Shown one piece after another: positions 52,839-61,806 of a stretch of 64,000 bases of DNA. Below the pieces are notes generated by a model. It was not told the DNA's origin. It was given only the letters and a program-made list of their open reading frames with translations, and did not search any database. This DNA is from Rhodospirillales bacterium (GTDB taxonomy: Bacteria; Pseudomonadota; Alphaproteobacteria; Rhodospirillales; Defluviicoccaceae): positions 62,001-126,000 of the forward strand of contig JADJQT010000001.1 in assembly GCA_016712595.1 (NCBI GenBank), given 5' to 3'. The stretch's first letter is position 1. The number at the start of each line of letters is the position of its first letter. Position numbers and translations under genes: made by a program.

Positions 52839-54179
52839 GTGGGAGCGGAATTGGCACCTTCCACTTTGTGCCGTCGAAAGTCCATCCTGCTCGATGGTCC
52901 GCCAGTTAGGAAGCGGGGGCTCGACTGTTACGTGTTGACGATCGTCGTCGCGTCCGATCATGCATCCATAAACGGTGGCTTGGCAAAGGTCGCGATCGAA
53001 AGTGCGATCGGTCTCGCGAGCCGCGGACATCGGGTGTTTTATTTCGCCGCGGTTGCGCCGGTCGAGGCACGGCTGTACGAGGCGGGCGTCGACGTCATCT
53101 GCCTCGATCAGCCCGATCTGCTGAACGACGACTCGGCTCTGCGCGCGGCGACGCGCGGCATCTGGAACCGGGCGGCGGCGGAACGACTGAGCGCGCTGCT
53201 GAATACCCTCGATCCGTCGCAAACGATCCTGCACGTCCACGGCTGGGCGAAAGCCCTGTCCCCCAGCATCGGCAGGGTAATCGCCCGCACGCCGGTACCG
53301 ACGGTCCATACGATCCACGAGTATTTCCTCGCCTGTCCGAACGGCGCTTTCTTTAATTATCGCCAGCAGTCCAACTGTCCGCTGACGCCGTTGTCGGCCG
53401 CCTGCGTCAGTACGAACTGCGACGTCCGCGCTTATCGGCACAAGGCCTTTCGCGTCGTGCGCCAGGCGGCCCTGTGGTGGCTTGGCGGCATGCCGAGCGG
53501 CATCCGCCATTTCATCTGCATCAGCGATTTGCAGCGGCAGGTGATCCAGCCCTACCTGCCACCGCAGGCGAACATTTATTCCGTCGCCAACCCGATCTCG
53601 GTCGAGGACCGGGGGCCGGCAAATCCCGAGCACAACGACACCTATCTGTTCGTCGGACGTCTATCGGCGGAAAAGGGGGCCATCCTTTTCGCCGAAGCGG
53701 CACGGCAAACGGGCCTGAAGGCCGTCTTCGTCGGCGCGGGCGGCGAGGCCGACCACATTCGCGGCATCTTTCCGAGTGCCGAACTGCACGGATGGCTGCC
53801 ACCGGATCAGGTTCTTGCGACGATGCGCGGCGCCCGCGCGCTCGTCTTCCCGTCGTTGTGGTATGAGTGCCAGCCGCTAACCACGTTTGAATCGCTTGCC
53901 AACGGCATTCCCGTCATCGTTTCCGATAACTGTGCCGGGCGCGAGGCCGTGCGCGATGGTGAAACCGGACTGTGGTTTCCCAGCCGCGACGTCAACGCCC
54001 TCGCGGACGTCATGCAGCGGCTCACTGATGCCGATACGGCAAAGGCCATGGGCCGGAAGGCTTATGATACGTATTGGGAAAATCCGCTTACGCTCGATCG
54101 GCATATCGATGGCCTGGAGGCGACCTACGCCATCGTTCGGCGTGATCCACGTGGCAGCGGACGGCGTGACACCCGTTAA
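52839..54179 (+). CDS. Glycosyltransferase family 4 protein
   Basis: Up to 446 residues from a GTG at 52839; a GTG at 52932 would give MLTIVVASDHASINGGLAKVAIES, which fits the normal GT4 start better. The GT-B fold has the N-terminal GGLAKVAIESAIGLASRGHRV, VHTIHEYFLACPNG, the VGRLSAEKGAILFAEAA donor-domain start, and the E-x7-E-like PSLWYECQPLTTFESLANGIPVI. It transfers an activated sugar on the cytoplasmic face. It is convergent with the sugar-transferase/PIG-L/FAD operon and probably belongs to the same glycan pathway. Confidence 0.88.
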   Translation: MGAELAPSTLCRRKSILLDGPPVRKRGLDCYVLTIVVASDHASINGGLAKVAIESAIGLASRGHRVFYFAAVAPVEARLYEAGVDVICLDQPDLLNDDSALRAATRGIWNRAAAERLSALLNTLDPSQTILHVHGWAKALSPSIGRVIARTPVPTVHTIHEYFLACPNGAFFNYRQQSNCPLTPLSAACVSTNCDVRAYRHKAFRVVRQAALWWLGGMPSGIRHFICISDLQRQVIQPYLPPQANIYSVANPISVEDRGPANPEHNDTYLFVGRLSAEKGAILFAEAARQTGLKAVFVGAGGEADHIRGIFPSAELHGWLPPDQVLATMRGARALVFPSLWYECQPLTTFESLANGIPVIVSDNCAGREAVRDGETGLWFPSRDVNALADVMQRLTDADTAKAMGRKAYDTYWENPLTLDRHIDGLEATYAIVRRDPRGSGRRDTR

Positions 54180-54210
54180 GTCCGTCCCCTCTCTCATCCA
54201 GCACGTGAAT

Positions 54211-54846
54211 TCAAGAAACTCCGCCGCCGGACAAGACCGCGCGCGGCGTCAACAGCAAGATCATGAAATCGAAGCGCAGCGAGCGCTTGCGGACATAAAT
54301 TAGGTCGAGCTCGCCGATGTTGCGCATGACGTCGCGCTTGCCCTCGCGCCTGACCTGCCACAAGCCGGTCATCCCTGGAAGGACCAGCAGGCGGGCCGCC
54401 CGGGTCGGTGCATCGAAGAACATCTCGGCGTCGCGTGGGTGCAGCGGGCGCGGTCCGACGAGGCTCATTTCACCAACGAGGACGTTCCACAGTTGAGGGA
54501 TTTCGTCGATGCTGTAGCGTCGCGCCAGAGCGCCCGCCCGTCCGACAATGCGAGGATCGTCACGCAGGCAACCGTTGGCAGCGAATTCCGCGGCGGCGCT
54601 CGCATCCGTTTCAAGATGGCGCCGCAGCCGTTCTCCCGCATCGGGATACATCGTCCGCAGCTTGAGGATGTTGAACGGGCGGCCACACTGACCCTCGCGT
54701 GTCTGGACGAAGAACAGTGGCCCGGGGCTTTGCTGGCGGATGAAGGCACCGAACAGCAGGGCGATGGGGCCGAACAACACGAGCGCAAAGGCCGCGCCAA
54801 GGGCATCGATAAGGCGCTTGCCGACGGGGTAGAGTGCGGCGCTCAT
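54211..54846 (-). CDS. Bacterial sugar transferase (initiating phosphoglycosyltransferase)
   Basis: A 211-residue monotopic membrane enzyme that moves a sugar phosphate to undecaprenyl phosphate to start a glycan. One hydrophobic N-terminal segment (ALGAAFALVLFGPIALLFGAF) is followed by SPGPLFFVQTREGQCGRPFNI, LKLRTMYPDA, RRYSIDEIPQLWNVLVGEMSLVGPRP and PGMTGLWQV. This is the short catalytic-only form. The ATG at 54846 is preceded by GGAG. It is the last gene of a three-gene minus-strand operon. Confidence 0.92.
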   Translation of the reverse strand: MSAALYPVGKRLIDALGAAFALVLFGPIALLFGAFIRQQSPGPLFFVQTREGQCGRPFNILKLRTMYPDAGERLRRHLETDASAAAEFAANGCLRDDPRIVGRAGALARRYSIDEIPQLWNVLVGEMSLVGPRPLHPRDAEMFFDAPTRAARLLVLPGMTGLWQVRREGKRDVMRNIGELDLIYVRKRSLRFDFMILLLTPRAVLSGGGVS

Positions 54847-54866
54847 TGCTCCGGGTCCCCTCAATT

Positions 54867-55553
54867 TCAGATAAAAGCGCGCGCGATGACAAAGCTCTCG
54901 GCGAACCGAGCGCCGATTTGCTCGCCGCGAAATTCGGCCCAGCGCAGGATGCTGCGGGGATTGCGTCCGGGAGCCTGCTCCGTCGTATAGAGCGCCATCG
55001 CCTCCGCCTTCCGCGCGACGTGCCGTTCCTCGAGGCGGACATAGAGATTGGGCGCGAATGTGTTGCGGAACGTCTGATCGGTCGAACTCGGCACCTCGTA
55101 CTGGAGCACGTGCCGACGTCGGCGAAATGGCCGCGTTGCGATCTCGACGCAGCGCGCGACCGCCCGGTGGGTTTGATGCGCATCGCCGTGCCAGTGGGTC
55201 AGGATGACATCGGACCAGATTACTTCCGGCTCGATCACCGCATGTAGCGCCATCGTATCCGACTCCGCACGGTGTTCCGGGATCATGTCCGCAGGGACAA
55301 CAGGCTCGGCGCCGAGCATCCGGACCGCTGCCACAAACTGGTTCAGGTGCAATTCGCCGTTGGCAGTGCTGCGAACTTCGGAGCGCCTGACCGGCAGGAG
55401 CACTCGGACCTCGGCACCTTCCTCACAGGCGCGGGCGAGTGTCGCGCCACAGCCGAGCACTTCGTCGTCTGCGTGCGCGGCGACGCACAGCACGCGGGCA
55501 TTGGCCAAACCGAGCAAACCGCCCGGTTCAGCGGAGGGCCCAATGCTATCCAT
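54867..55553 (-). CDS. PIG-L family deacetylase
   Basis: A 228-residue zinc-dependent N-acetylsugar deacetylase-type enzyme. The metal motif AAHADDEVLGCGATLA (A-H-x-D-D-E) and the second site THWHGDAHQTHRAV are intact, with IPEHRAESDTM between them. The family acts on GlcNAc-linked lipids, mycothiol or bacillithiol precursors. Here it sits between a FAD oxidoreductase and an initiating sugar transferase, which suggests deacetylation of a lipid-linked or nucleotide-linked sugar. Confidence 0.9.
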   Translation of the reverse strand: MDSIGPSAEPGGLLGLANARVLCVAAHADDEVLGCGATLARACEEGAEVRVLLPVRRSEVRSTANGELHLNQFVAAVRMLGAEPVVPADMIPEHRAESDTMALHAVIEPEVIWSDVILTHWHGDAHQTHRAVARCVEIATRPFRRRRHVLQYEVPSSTDQTFRNTFAPNLYVRLEERHVARKAEAMALYTTEQAPGRNPRSILRWAEFRGEQIGARFAESFVIARAFI

Positions 55554-55558
55554 CGCGG

Positions 55559-57013
55559 TCAGTTCGGCAACACGCGTTGAACCGCGCCGTCGCAGATCAA
55601 GTCGGGATAGAAGTACGAGAGTTCCTCGGCACCAAACAGGATGCTATCGACCGCCTCGACCCCTTGCATGAAGCCGTTGTCCTGATTGGAGGTCTCGTAT
55701 TTCCACCCGCCGAAACGGCCGCGCGTGCGAATATGCCGGCGACGCAGCCAGGGCTCCACTTCGCGAAGAAATCCGTCGCGCTGCAGACACGGCACCGGAT
55801 AGCCATAATCGAGATAACGATACCAGCGTGAGACGATCGTCTGGTCAGGCGGCAAGAAAGACGTGGTGAGCGCCGCCTCGACTTCGGCGAGCATCTCGTC
55901 CGTATCGATGGGCTTATATGGCGATTCACTGACCTCACAGAGCAGCGACCAATGCGCGCCGTCGTCCGGCACGTTGTTTGGCGAATAGTTGGAGATCACG
56001 GTTACCCGGAAAAACGGCAGGTTGAGTTCCGGAACGTAGACCCAGCATTTGTCTCGCAATGCTGCGGGCGTTTCCCCGCGCAGGCCGAATCCCACGACGT
56101 GACTACGCGAGTGTTTGAGCGGGCAGGTTCGGCGAAAGTCGGCTGCGTCCGCTGGCATCGCCGCGAGTAGGTCAGGCAGCGCCATGCTGGAGACGAGATG
56201 CCGGTACGCCACTTGCAGGCCGCTGCTAAAACGGGCGATCCGCCGATCGGTGTCGATCGATACCAGTTCCTGATCGAGCAGACGCCGGTCGGCTGGGAGC
56301 TTGGCATAGGCTCGCTGCCACAATGCGCCGATGCCGCCACGCACCGGGTAGGGAAAGAGCGAGGCGCCGGTCCAGCCGGGATCGTCGCGCCGGCAAACGA
56401 CGTTCTCCAACAGTCGGTCGACGTCCACCAGCGGTACGTTGGCGTAGCGCGAACCGCTTTTCCGCTGGGTCCAGTCGATGCCCATTTCATCGGCTGGATA
56501 GGCCCACATCTTGAAATTGTATGGCAGAAAGAACAGCTCGGTAAGAGACTGCCCAAAGTTCCAGCGCAACCATTCAGCGAAGTTCGTCGGCCCCGAAGAG
56601 TTTCCCCGGTCCATCGCTTGATTGCCGATCAGGTCCTTCAGGCAGCGGGTCAAGTCGGCAGGCGGCAGATGATGGAGGTTGCGCTGGATCGGGAATGGAA
56701 TATACCGCCCATGCATCCATACCCAACCTTTACGTTCATGATGAAGCAACTCGCCGCCCACGAGTTCGTCAAGCAATGCATCAAAATATTTATAGTGAGA
56801 ATAAACGACATGCCCCCCAAGATCCCATGTAAATCCTTGAGAATCTGTCGTTGACATGGCCATGCCGCCAGGAAACTGCGAGCGCTCGACTAACAGCCAA
56901 TCGATCAATGGATTGATAACTCCGCGTGTCGCCAGCTCGTTTAAGCGCCAAGCGGCGCCGAGACCTGTTGGCCCGGCACCAACAATCAGTATGTCTTTTT
57001 GAATTTCGGCCAC
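55559..57013 (-). CDS. FAD-dependent protoporphyrinogen-oxidase/UGM-like oxidoreductase
   Basis: About 484 residues from GTG 57013 (a TTG at 57031 is also in frame). ILIVGAGPTGLGAAWRLNE is the FAD motif; LLVERSQFPGGMA and FTWDLGGHVVYSHYKYFDAL follow the UDP-galactopyranose-mutase-like pattern. FFLPYNFKMWAYPADEMGIDW and the C-terminal GRFGGWKYETSNQDNGFMQGVEAV are strong features. The protein is not a clear UGM and is best described as NAD(P)/FAD-dependent oxidoreductase of glycan loci. It heads the PIG-L/sugar-transferase operon, starting at the edge of the AT-rich region. Confidence 0.85.
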   Translation of the reverse strand: MAEIQKDILIVGAGPTGLGAAWRLNELATRGVINPLIDWLLVERSQFPGGMAMSTTDSQGFTWDLGGHVVYSHYKYFDALLDELVGGELLHHERKGWVWMHGRYIPFPIQRNLHHLPPADLTRCLKDLIGNQAMDRGNSSGPTNFAEWLRWNFGQSLTELFFLPYNFKMWAYPADEMGIDWTQRKSGSRYANVPLVDVDRLLENVVCRRDDPGWTGASLFPYPVRGGIGALWQRAYAKLPADRRLLDQELVSIDTDRRIARFSSGLQVAYRHLVSSMALPDLLAAMPADAADFRRTCPLKHSRSHVVGFGLRGETPAALRDKCWVYVPELNLPFFRVTVISNYSPNNVPDDGAHWSLLCEVSESPYKPIDTDEMLAEVEAALTTSFLPPDQTIVSRWYRYLDYGYPVPCLQRDGFLREVEPWLRRRHIRTRGRFGGWKYETSNQDNGFMQGVEAVDSILFGAEELSYFYPDLICDGAVQRVLPN

Positions 57014-57031
57014 CACCCCGCCCCCCTGCAA

Positions 57032-57690
57032 ATCATTAACAATCGTTCATTGTCATCTCATTTTTGCCGTCGCCCACGCAATGCTAAACTAATTTAGCCT
57101 AAATGGGGTTATTTACGCGTATACACAAAGTGTATGAAACACATAAGTTTCAATATGTTATGTTGATACATTACTACTTTTGAGTATTTTTCTGAATTTT
57201 TAGTGAGAATATGGCGCGTCATCTTTCGCGATATGAAGCCAGATGTCACGGAAGGTAGGTTTGGCGCAGCCACCCGATAGCCCAATCTCGCTCTCGTATT
57301 ACGAGTAAAGAATTTTGAACTCTGGCGCAGAAAGTTGGGGAGGCGAACGGGCGTCCAGTTGATGCTTATCAGGTCATACGGGTGGCATACAAAAACTACC
57401 TACTGCCATTAACGCAGTATCATAGCCGCACAATGTCAGAAATTACACCTCTATTATACATATATACGATGCGTAATACAATATTATGATTATTTACTAA
57501 TAATATGTAGCGCACTTATTAGTGCATACACAATTAATTTTTACTAAACGCTACATACAAATATTAACTTTTTATTTATTATCACGATATGAAGTTATTG
57601 TTCTGCTTAAATAGCGGAGAAACCAATGGATTTGGCGGCACCGCTTGGCGTTCTATACAACGATGACGCGTATTTGCTTATCGTCAGCCG
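57032..57690. other. AT-rich 659-base intergenic region
   Basis: Composition changes sharply here, especially 57380-57600, which is visibly AT-rich in a GC-rich genome. Inverted repeats occur (TACAC-AAA-GTGTA at about 57121-57133; GAAAC and GTTTC around 57137-57152). A 22-codon frame (MDLAAPLGVLYNDDAYLLIV...) at 57626-57694 has a GGAG-like upstream sequence, but is too short to trust. The region probably controls the glycan operon to its left. Confidence 0.55.
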
Positions 57691-57694
57691 CTAA

Positions 57695-59273
57695 CCCGTC
57701 TTATTCATGACGCCGGCTTGGAGGTTGAGATTTTGGGCGACGCTGACTGATGGGACGAGCGTGGGCTTTCGGGTTTTCCCGGCTTGGTCGGATTGGATTT
57801 GATGGTGGTGTGGGTGGTTTCCGGGAGGGGTTCGGCGGGGCGTCTCTGGCCCCAGTGCTCAGGGTCCGGCGAGGGCGGTGGCGAGGTGGCGGATCAGCGC
57901 CGCGTCCGGGCAGGCGGCGCCGAGCTTCAGCAGTCGCAGTCGGAGGGTGGCGAACTCGGCGACCGCCAGGGCGTGCGTTTTCGGGATGGCGTCGCGCAAC
58001 TCGAGGATGAGCCAGTAGGCAGCGGTATGCAGCAACAGTCGTACTTGGTTTGCCAGCGGCGAGCGGCAACTGGTGCGGTCCGAGGCGAGCTGGCTCTTGT
58101 GCATCTTGATCAGGTTTTCGGCTTGGCCGCGGGCGCAGTAGAGAGTGTCGTAGACGTGCTCGGCCGAACCGGCTTCGAGACTGGTGACGACGAAGCGGAT
58201 GTCGAGGCCGCGGGTCGTCGCTTCGATGCGAGCACACGCCCGGCGCTGCTGTTTCCACGACTTCGCCCGGTAACCGGTCTCGGTGAAGCCGCGCAGGCAG
58301 GGCTTCTTCTCCAGCGCCCGGCGGGTACGGATGTCGTCGGCGGCCTCGTCGACCAACCGGTCGAGCACCCTGTTGCCGGGCAGACCGAAGACGTAATCGA
58401 TGCCGTTCGCCTCGCACCAATCCATCACCTCCGGGCGGCCGTAGTGGCCATCGCCGCGGATGGTGAGGCGCGTCTGCGGCCAGCGGCGGCGGATGTGGCG
58501 GACCAAGCGACGCAGATGACCGCGGATCTCCTTGCCCGAGGGAGTCTTGCCGGCGCGCAGGATCACCGCCACCGGCCGGCCCGTGGCGGTATCGTAGATG
58601 TGGATCGGCAGGAAGCAGCGCTCGTCGTAATGGGCGTTGAACAGCGACAGCTGTTGATGACCGTGGACGACGTCGCAAGTGTCGTCGATGTCGAGCGTCA
58701 CCGCGGCGGGCGGCGCCCGATAGCTGTCGAGCCACAGATTGAGCAGGACCCGGCCGAGCCGGATGACGCTGCGCAGGTCGGGGGCGTTCTCCCAGCGCGA
58801 GACGGTCGGCTGCGAGCACAGGTCCCGTCCGCTATCCGGCAACCGGCCGCAGGCGAGCTTGAACGCCGGATCGAAGCGCAGGCTGTCGAGATCGTCGGCG
58901 TCCTCCCAGCCGCAGGCGATGGCGAAGATGCGCGCCCGCAGAATGTCGGCCAACGGGTGAGTGATCCGGCTCGCGTCGCGGCCGTCCGGGATCACGGCGG
59001 CGAGCTTTGTGGAAATGCCCAGCCGGCGCTCGACTTCGGCCAGCAGCAGAACCCCGCCGTCCGAGCTGATCCGGCCGCCGTCGAAGGCGGCGGTGACCTT
59101 CTTGCGTCCGACGGCTGGAAACGAGAACGGCAGCGTCGTATCGTCGGTCATGGCGGATGTGGCCGGCCAGGATGTCGTCGAAGGGTTGGCTTCAGCAACC
59201 GAATCCTACGCCACATCAACCGCTTACGCTACATCCGCCAGTTCACTACGCCCGCCGTCGTGAATAAGACGGG
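57695..59273 (-). mobile_element. IS1380-family insertion sequence
   Basis: The 1579-bp element has imperfect inverted ends: CCCGTCTTATTCATGACG (57695-57712) and CGTCGTGAATAAGACGGG (59256-59273), with one mismatch. It is flanked by a CTAA duplication at 57691-57694 and 59274-59277. It encodes one full-length transposase. The 4-bp target duplication and end sequence fit IS1380. Ends and gene are complete, so the copy is probably recent. Confidence 0.9.
57859..59151 (-). CDS. IS1380-family transposase
   Basis: A 430-residue DDE transposase. It starts TTLPFSFPAVGRKKVTAAFDGGRISSDGG, and has a LTLDIDDTCDVVHGHQQLSLFN-like segment with the first Asp. GDGHYGRPEVMDWCEANGIDYVFGLPGN carries the second, and YCARGQAENLIKMHKSQLASDR carries the Glu. 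QVRLLLHTAAYWLI is a family-specific end. No frameshift or stop is seen. Confidence 0.93.
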   Translation of the reverse strand: MTDDTTLPFSFPAVGRKKVTAAFDGGRISSDGGVLLLAEVERRLGISTKLAAVIPDGRDASRITHPLADILRARIFAIACGWEDADDLDSLRFDPAFKLACGRLPDSGRDLCSQPTVSRWENAPDLRSVIRLGRVLLNLWLDSYRAPPAAVTLDIDDTCDVVHGHQQLSLFNAHYDERCFLPIHIYDTATGRPVAVILRAGKTPSGKEIRGHLRRLVRHIRRRWPQTRLTIRGDGHYGRPEVMDWCEANGIDYVFGLPGNRVLDRLVDEAADDIRTRRALEKKPCLRGFTETGYRAKSWKQQRRACARIEATTRGLDIRFVVTSLEAGSAEHVYDTLYCARGQAENLIKMHKSQLASDRTSCRSPLANQVRLLLHTAAYWLILELRDAIPKTHALAVAEFATLRLRLLKLGAACPDAALIRHLATALAGP

Positions 59274-59277
59274 CTAA

Positions 59278-59884
59278 GGCCCTATGTCCACCAGGGGCGG
59301 GAAATCCGGTGTGTGTCAGCCATGTCGGTGATGATGGTCAGCACCTTCGCGGACTTGTTCTCAACTGATCTGCGCGGCTGCGCGTCCGCCGCAAAGCAAC
59401 CCCCATCAGCGAAGCCGCCATTGGCCAGATCGAGGTCTTTCAAAGGTGGCAAACCGTCATGTGTGGCGCGTCGTCGCCGAACTGTTACACCCGCGATCGG
59501 AGTGATTCGCTCCCTTTGCGAACTGGTGAAGGCGCTGCAAGCAAACGATCCCGTGATCCGCAGGGGCCCGACCCGCAGGACGGGTTGGGCTTAGATGTGA
59601 GGCTCAACCAAGGTGTTCGCAGCGGGCACGCCTCTCCTCGCCGGCGATTAATGACTGGGGGTTGCCGAGCCGTCTATTTTCGGTCGTAATGATCTCAGCT
59701 CAGGGGGGCTCACTGGCGATTGGTCTCGCCGATCAATGCCCTCGTAGCCTCATGCCCGGCGGGCCGCCACGCGGTCCCGGCGGCCATGGCAGGGTTTTGA
59801 ACGTAATTATCACCGCTCTAAGGCGCACGAGAGAACCGGCTATCGGAATGCGTGTCGGAGGGGTGATCAGATAGGGATCAAGCG
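59278..59884. other. 607-base gap between the IS1380 element and aqpZ
   Basis: I found no convincing coding frame or RNA structure. The last 20 bases hold ATAGGGATC, a weak ribosome site for the aquaporin gene. The stretch may include decayed coding sequence, but no family is recognisable. Confidence 0.4.
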
Positions 59885-60625
59885 ATGAACAGCATGTCTC
59901 AACGCCTGGGCGCCGAGTTTCTCGGTACCTTCTGGCTCGTCTTCGGTGGCTGCGGCAGCGCCGTCCTCGCCGCCGGATTCCCCGGTCTTGGGATCGGATT
60001 CGTCGGCGTTTCGTTGGCTTTCGGACTGACCGTTCTAACCATGGCCTATGCCGTCGGTCATATTTCCGGCGCGCATTTCAATCCGGCGGTCACCGTCGGG
60101 CTTTGGGCCGGCGGGCGCTTTCCCGCGAGCGATATTTTGCCATACGTCGTCGTACAGGTCCTGGGAGCGATCGCGGCCGCCTGCATTCTCTACCTGATCG
60201 CCAGTGGTCAGGCCGGTTTCGATCTGTCCGCCGGCTTCGCCTCGAACGGCTACGGTGAACACTCTCCGGGTGGCTATTCGATGATCTCGGCGCTCATTGC
60301 TGAGGCATTCCTGACCTTTTTCTTCCTCCTGGTCATTCTCGGATCAACCCACGGCCGGGCACCTGCCGGATTTGCGCCGCTCGCCATTGGCCTTGCATTG
60401 ACGCTGATCCACCTGATCAGCATTCCGGTGACCAACACTTCGGTGAATCCGGCGCGCAGCACCGGTCCGGCGGTTCTCGTCGGCGGCTGGGCTCTGGCGC
60501 AGTTGTGGATGTTCTGGCTGGCGCCGATCGTCGGCGCGTTGTTTGGCGGCTTCATCTATCGCTGGCTGGGCGCGGATTCGACGACGAAGATTGTTGGCGA
60601 ACCGGTCAAAGCAGGTCGCGCCTGA
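59885..60625 (+). CDS. aqpZ: Aquaporin Z
   Basis: A 246-residue six-helix inner-membrane water channel. LGAEFLGTFWLVFGGCGSAVLAA starts the first helix, and the two half-helix NPA boxes are ISGAHFNPAVTVG and TNTSVNPARSTGPA. The Arg after the second NPA (selectivity filter) and the preceding His, and the residues QLWMFWLAP, point to AqpZ rather than a glycerol facilitator. It is a single gene. Confidence 0.95.
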   Translation: MNSMSQRLGAEFLGTFWLVFGGCGSAVLAAGFPGLGIGFVGVSLAFGLTVLTMAYAVGHISGAHFNPAVTVGLWAGGRFPASDILPYVVVQVLGAIAAACILYLIASGQAGFDLSAGFASNGYGEHSPGGYSMISALIAEAFLTFFFLLVILGSTHGRAPAGFAPLAIGLALTLIHLISIPVTNTSVNPARSTGPAVLVGGWALAQLWMFWLAPIVGALFGGFIYRWLGADSTTKIVGEPVKAGRA

Positions 60626-60701
60626 TCGTCTCCGGACGAGATGCCGTGGAGGCGGAACGAGCCGATCCGGCCGTTTCGCCTCCCGGTTTCGCTGCTTGAT
60701 A

Positions 60702-61007
60702 TCAGCCAATTGCTCGTCTCCAGGCAGCGAGAGCCCGTCTAAGGTCAGTGACCGCAAGACGCAAGGCGGCGCGACGCTCGTCCCCATTGCGTAGTTCCAC
60801 ACCATCGGGCCCCGCCTTCAGGGCGTAGGCGCTTCCCTGCGCTGCGAACGGTCGCCCACCGCAAGCCTGATCCAGCCCGCGGAGAAGTTCCTCGCACCAG
60901 CGCGGATCTTCGCGGACTTCGGTTTCAAGAAAATCTGCCAGCATTGACGGAAAGACTTCACTCGATGCCCGCAGGCGATCTCGGCGGTCGCGGTAGATGC
61001 CTCGCAT
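60702..61007 (-). CDS. Small hypothetical protein (possibly UPF0231/YacL-like)
   Basis: A 101-residue soluble protein. The pattern of an early acidic helix, LLRGLDQACGGRPFAAQGSA, YALKAGPDGVELRNGDERR and a final helix resembles the YacL group, but the match is weak. GGGAGGGG upstream of the ATG at 61007 supports translation. The gene is isolated between aqpZ and the AHSA1 gene on the opposite strand. Confidence 0.6.
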   Translation of the reverse strand: MRGIYRDRRDRLRASSEVFPSMLADFLETEVREDPRWCEELLRGLDQACGGRPFAAQGSAYALKAGPDGVELRNGDERRAALRLAVTDLRRALAAWRRAIG

Positions 61008-61279
61008 CCGACGTCCCCTCCCGCCGCCACCTCCTCCCGTAAAGCGCGCGGGTTATCCTGGGTTGCGCAACGCCGTGTTGATCCGGCCATCCGCAAGCAT
61101 CCAACCGCGACTTTGGTTCGGCACGCACCGGTTGTCCAGCCAGAACATTTCCAGATCATCGGCCGCGGACCGCGCTTGCCATTGACAGCGGATCGGAGGG
61201 GCAATATGCCGCAGGGACGAACACGCTCGTCGGCCTGACCTGCTTCGGTGCCGCGGCGCACGTCAGAAAGGAAATCCCA

Positions 61280-61747
61280 ATGATCGACGCGACAACGCAC
61301 GCGCGTGGAATGACCGTTCGCGCGGCCCGGGTAGTGCCGCTGGTGCCCCGCGAGGTATTCAACCTTTTCACTGATCCTGCTGCCCTGCGCGCCTGGTGGG
61401 GTCGAACGCAGAAGTCGGCCTTAACGTCGTGCGAGTGTGATGTCCGCAGTGGCGGGAAGTTTCGCTTCGCGCTGCGCGCGGCCAGTGGCGGGGAGGATGT
61501 CCTGATCGGCCACTATGTCGAGATCGCGCCGCCGCACAAGCTCTGTTTCACCTGGTCCTCCGAGAACGCCGCCGACGCAGTGACGGACACTTACGTTACA
61601 GTCGAATTCCTTGATTTGAAGGACGGCGCGACCCGGGTGGTCATTACCCACCAAGGATTGCCCTCACCCGCCGCGGCCGCCCTCTACAGCGCCGGCTGGC
61701 ACGACGTGATGCAGGACATGAGCTTGCACGCTCTCGGCGTATCCTGA
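61280..61747 (+). CDS. AHSA1/SRPBCC domain protein
   Basis: A 155-residue START-fold protein. VPREVFNLFTDPAALRAWWGR, FRFALRAASGGEDVLIGHYVEIAPPHKLCFTW and VTVEFLDLKDGATRVVITHQGLP are the Aha1-domain signature. These small proteins bind hydrophobic ligands or act as stress proteins; nothing specific can be said of this one. AAAGGAA precedes the ATG. Confidence 0.88.
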   Translation: MIDATTHARGMTVRAARVVPLVPREVFNLFTDPAALRAWWGRTQKSALTSCECDVRSGGKFRFALRAASGGEDVLIGHYVEIAPPHKLCFTWSSENAADAVTDTYVTVEFLDLKDGATRVVITHQGLPSPAAAALYSAGWHDVMQDMSLHALGVS

Positions 61748-61806
61748 CGCCGGAGTGTTGAGCACGCCAGCGGCGCGGCCTGTGCGCGAAATGGTGGGCA
61801 CCGCGC

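Noticed and set aside
52572..53633. 353-residue minus-strand frame overlapping the tRNA and GT4 gene
   Set aside because: It is antisense to a clear glycosyltransferase and to the tRNA, and is Arg-rich as expected for a high-GC shadow frame.
57626..57694. 22-codon frame beginning MDLAAPLG before the IS1380 element
   Set aside because: Too short, with no recognisable product; its stop is the same with or without the insertion, so it is not a gene broken by the IS.
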